64,000 nt of DNA, from the NCBI RefSeq assembly GCF_010092425.1, contig NZ_CP048030.1, positions 1,302,001 to 1,366,000 on the forward strand. Reading direction: 5' to 3'. Below, in pieces: positions 61,894 to 64,000 of this stretch. The stretch is from Sinimarinibacterium sp. NLF-5-8. Lineage in GTDB: Bacteria > Pseudomonadota > Gammaproteobacteria > Nevskiales > Nevskiaceae. Made by a program: the position numbers and the translations under genes. Below the pieces are notes generated by a model. That model was not told the DNA's origin, ran no database searches, and was given only the letters and a program-made list of their open reading frames with translations. Numbering within the stretch: the stretch's first letter is position 1; every line of letters begins with the position of its first letter.

Positions 61894-64000
61894 TTAGGTT
61901 TCCTGCTCGGTGACCAGATCCACGGCTTGCTGAATATCCACACTGACCAGTCTCGATACGCCTGGCTCCTGCATGGTGACACCGTGTAATTGCTGCGCCA
62001 ACTCCATGGTGATTTTGTTGTGCGTGATGATAATGAATTGAACGTTATGAGACATTTCACGAACGATCTCACAAAAACGCCCGACGTTGGCATCATCCAG
62101 TGGCGCGTCCACCTCATCCATGAGGCAAAACGGCGCGGGATTGAGTTGAAACAAGGCTAACAGCAGCGCCACGGCGGTCATCGCTTTTTCACCGCCGGAG
62201 AGCAGGTGAATGGTGGAGTTGCGCTTGCCCGGAGGCCGCGCCATCACCCGCACGCCAGCGTCGAGCAGGTTTTCGCCGGTGAGTTCCAGATACGCCTCGC
62301 CACCGCCAAAGAGTTTGGGGAAGCGATCCTTGAAAACGTCGTTGACTTTGTCAAAGGTGACTTTGAACATCTCGCGGGTTTCGGCGTCGATCTTGCGAAT
62401 CGCTTCTTCCAGCACTTCGAGTGCGCCATGCAGATCGGCGTGTTGTTCAGTCAAATACGTATCGCGTGCGCGCGCTTCGGTGAGTTCGTCGATGGCGGCC
62501 AGATTGATTGCGCCCAGACGCTCGATGCGGCGGCTGACCACCCCCAGACGATCTTCCCAGTTGGCCAGGGTGGCGTCGGCGGCGAGGTTTTCAAACAAGT
62601 GCGCGCGGTCAAAGCCGGTTTCGCTGATTTGCTCATCCAGACTTTGCCGGTGCGCGCGCAGGTTTTCGTACTCGATGCGCGCGCCTTGCAGTTGCTCTTG
62701 CGCCAGGTCTTTGTGCTGATCGGCGGCGTGGGCGGTGTGCAGGGTTTGCTGCAACACGCGCTCGGCGGCTTCGACTTCTTCGCGCACCGCGCGCAGGGTT
62801 TGGCGCGCGCTGTCCACCGCTTGACGGGCGCTTTCAACATCCTCGGCCTGATGTTCCAGCGGCTCGGCCAACTCCAGCGCATTGTGCTGTTCTTCATCCA
62901 GACGAATTTGCAGCGCCTCATGGCGCTCGGCCAGCTCAGCCAGCGCGCGCTCGATGCCGCTGACACTGCTGCTGCGACCGGCCAGTTGCACCTGCACCTG
63001 GCCGCGCGCCTGGGCCACCTGGCTGGCGCTGTGACGCAGGCGGCTGACCGCATCGCGCTTTTGTTGCAGCACCTGCTGCATCTGCGCGCGCTTTTGGCGT
63101 AAATCCTGGGCGGCGCTTTCCAGTGCCAGCAGGCGCGCGCGCACGTCGTGCAGTTCTTCGCTTTGTTGTTCGTAGCTGATGGCCAGCGTTTCGATTTCGT
63201 CGGACAGGGCTTGCGCGCGCTGCTGGGTTTGCTCCAGTCGCACTTGCTGGGCCTGACGAAAGGCGAGTTTTTGCGCCTGACGATGGCGCAGTTGGTCAAA
63301 GTGGGCGCTGCGTTCGCGGCGCTGCTGTTCGGCGCTGTGAATCTGCGCGCGCAGGGCGCCGAGTTCGGCTTCCAGATCCAGCACTTGCTGCTGCTGATCC
63401 TGCACTTGCTGTTTGAGCTCGCGCAGCAGTTGGGTGCGGGCGATGACGCCGCCGCTGCCCTGCCCTTGTTGCGGGTGGCGCTGAAACTGCGCGCCCAGCC
63501 ATTGCCCTTGCGCGGTGATGATGGATTCATGCGCAGCCAAATCCGGCAGGCGCGCGCGCGCCTCATCCAGATCGGACGCGGTTTGAATCCCGTGCAACAG
63601 CGCAACAATCGCGGCCGGACCGCTGACCTTGCTGGCCAGCCCGTGCTCACCGCGCGCGCGCGCGGCGGCCAGAACGCTGATACCGGCCTTGGGCGGATCC
63701 GTGATCGCGCGCGCGCTGTAGTCGTCCAAAACCGGAGCTTGCAGCCAGCCGACAAGGGCTTGTTCAACGGCGGTTTCCCAGCCGGGTTCGACTTGCAGCA
63801 CGCTGGCCAGACGCGGCGCGGTGTCCATCGCCTGCTGCCTGAGCCAGCCGTTGAGCTCGGCATCGTCTTGCTTGAGCGCGGCTTGTTGCAGGGTTTCAAG
63901 AGAGGCGACGCGACCGCGCGCGGCTTGCAGTTGCTCGCGGGTCTGGTGCAGGTCGGCTTCCAGGACGCTGCGCCGGTCGCGCTGGCTGTGCAGAGCCTCA
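61894..64000 (-). CDS. smc: Chromosome partition protein Smc, C-terminal portion
   Basis: ATPase that compacts and resolves chromosomes together with ScpA and ScpB. The gene runs off the right edge; about 702 codons are seen. They include the hinge (PRLASVLQVEPGWETAVEQAL onward), a long coiled coil rich in Gln, Ala and Arg, the signature LSGGEKAMTAVALLLALF, the Walker B FCLMDEVDAPLDD, and the H-loop IIITHNK. The N-terminal Walker A part is outside the window. Followed closely by zipA and ligA. Confidence 0.97.
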   Translation of the reverse strand, partial: EALHSQRDRRSVLEADLHQTREQLQAARGRVASLETLQQAALKQDDAELNGWLRQQAMDTAPRLASVLQVEPGWETAVEQALVGWLQAPVLDDYSARAITDPPKAGISVLAAARARGEHGLASKVSGPAAIVALLHGIQTASDLDEARARLPDLAAHESIITAQGQWLGAQFQRHPQQGQGSGGVIARTQLLRELKQQVQDQQQQVLDLEAELGALRAQIHSAEQQRRERSAHFDQLRHRQAQKLAFRQAQQVRLEQTQQRAQALSDEIETLAISYEQQSEELHDVRARLLALESAAQDLRQKRAQMQQVLQQKRDAVSRLRHSASQVAQARGQVQVQLAGRSSSVSGIERALAELAERHEALQIRLDEEQHNALELAEPLEHQAEDVESARQAVDSARQTLRAVREEVEAAERVLQQTLHTAHAADQHKDLAQEQLQGARIEYENLRAHRQSLDEQISETGFDRAHLFENLAADATLANWEDRLGVVSRRIERLGAINLAAIDELTEARARDTYLTEQHADLHGALEVLEEAIRKIDAETREMFKVTFDKVNDVFKDRFPKLFGGGEAYLELTGENLLDAGVRVMARPPGKRNSTIHLLSGGEKAMTAVALLLALFQLNPAPFCLMDEVDAPLDDANVGRFCEIVREMSHNVQFIIITHNKITMELAQQLHGVTMQEPGVSRLVSVDIQQAVDLVTEQET

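Overview
The window is a contiguous, gene-dense piece of chromosome from a GC-rich bacterium. Gene order places it in the Gammaproteobacteria: nadB divergent from rpoE-rseA-rseB-rseC-mucD, followed by lepA-lepB; secD-secF behind yajC; smc-zipA-ligA; trpS-scpA-scpB-rluB; and a CysB regulator beside cysG. I cannot fix the order from sequence alone. The genes for fatty-acid oxidation, TonB-dependent uptake and a hopanoid-type exporter, together with a likely glucosylglycerol synthase, would suit a salt-tolerant, lipid- or hydrocarbon-using aquatic bacterium; that is inference. No prophage, insertion sequence, rRNA or CRISPR array is visible. All tRNA and housekeeping genes look intact.

Layout. 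1-7593 (minus strand) is an envelope-stress and export block: sigma-E, its anti-sigma system (RseA, RseB, RseC), the MucD/DegP protease, a small glutaredoxin-like protein, LepA (EF4), signal peptidase I and the start of a DUF4845 gene. nadB runs the other way. 9472-17285 holds a glutathione S-transferase, an EamA transporter, a neutral ceramidase-like protein without a signal peptide, and a giant DUF748 (AsmA-like) protein translationally coupled to a methyltransferase. 17375-17602 carries tRNA-Gly(GCC) and tRNA-Cys(GCA) with promoter and terminators. 17784-23275 has MgtC, the fadBA beta-oxidation operon and, divergent from it, an unrecognised basic protein built of about thirteen 11-residue repeats. 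23358-28210 holds an ArsR/methyltransferase fusion, dnaQ, rnhA, another methyltransferase, gloB and an MltD-like LysM transglycosylase.

28207-34130 is a candidate envelope lipid-transport module: an HpnN-like MMPL exporter divergent from an MlaC/HpnM-like periplasmic protein whose stop overlaps the start of a TonB-dependent receptor. 34140-40017 contains cysG, cysB, secF, secD and yajC. 40171-45693 has a large acyl-CoA dehydrogenase, glutathione peroxidase, a cysteine-rich lipoprotein of unknown function and an OmpA protein with five calcium-binding TSP3 repeats. After a repeat-rich intergenic stretch, 46291-48660 encodes a HAD-phosphatase/GT20 fusion, best read as a bifunctional glucosylglycerol-phosphate synthase/phosphatase. 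Its tail overlaps the convergent tgt gene by 134 bp.

49742-64000 is mainly housekeeping: a cNMP-binding protein, rluB, scpB, scpA, trpS, an M50 protease and a YciO/Sua5 protein on the minus strand; yciB, yciI and bolA on plus; then an MFS/cupin pair, a tandem array of dyad-symmetric repeats, ligA, zipA and the 3' two-thirds of smc. At the whole-window scale the DNA is strikingly rich in runs of GCGCGC.
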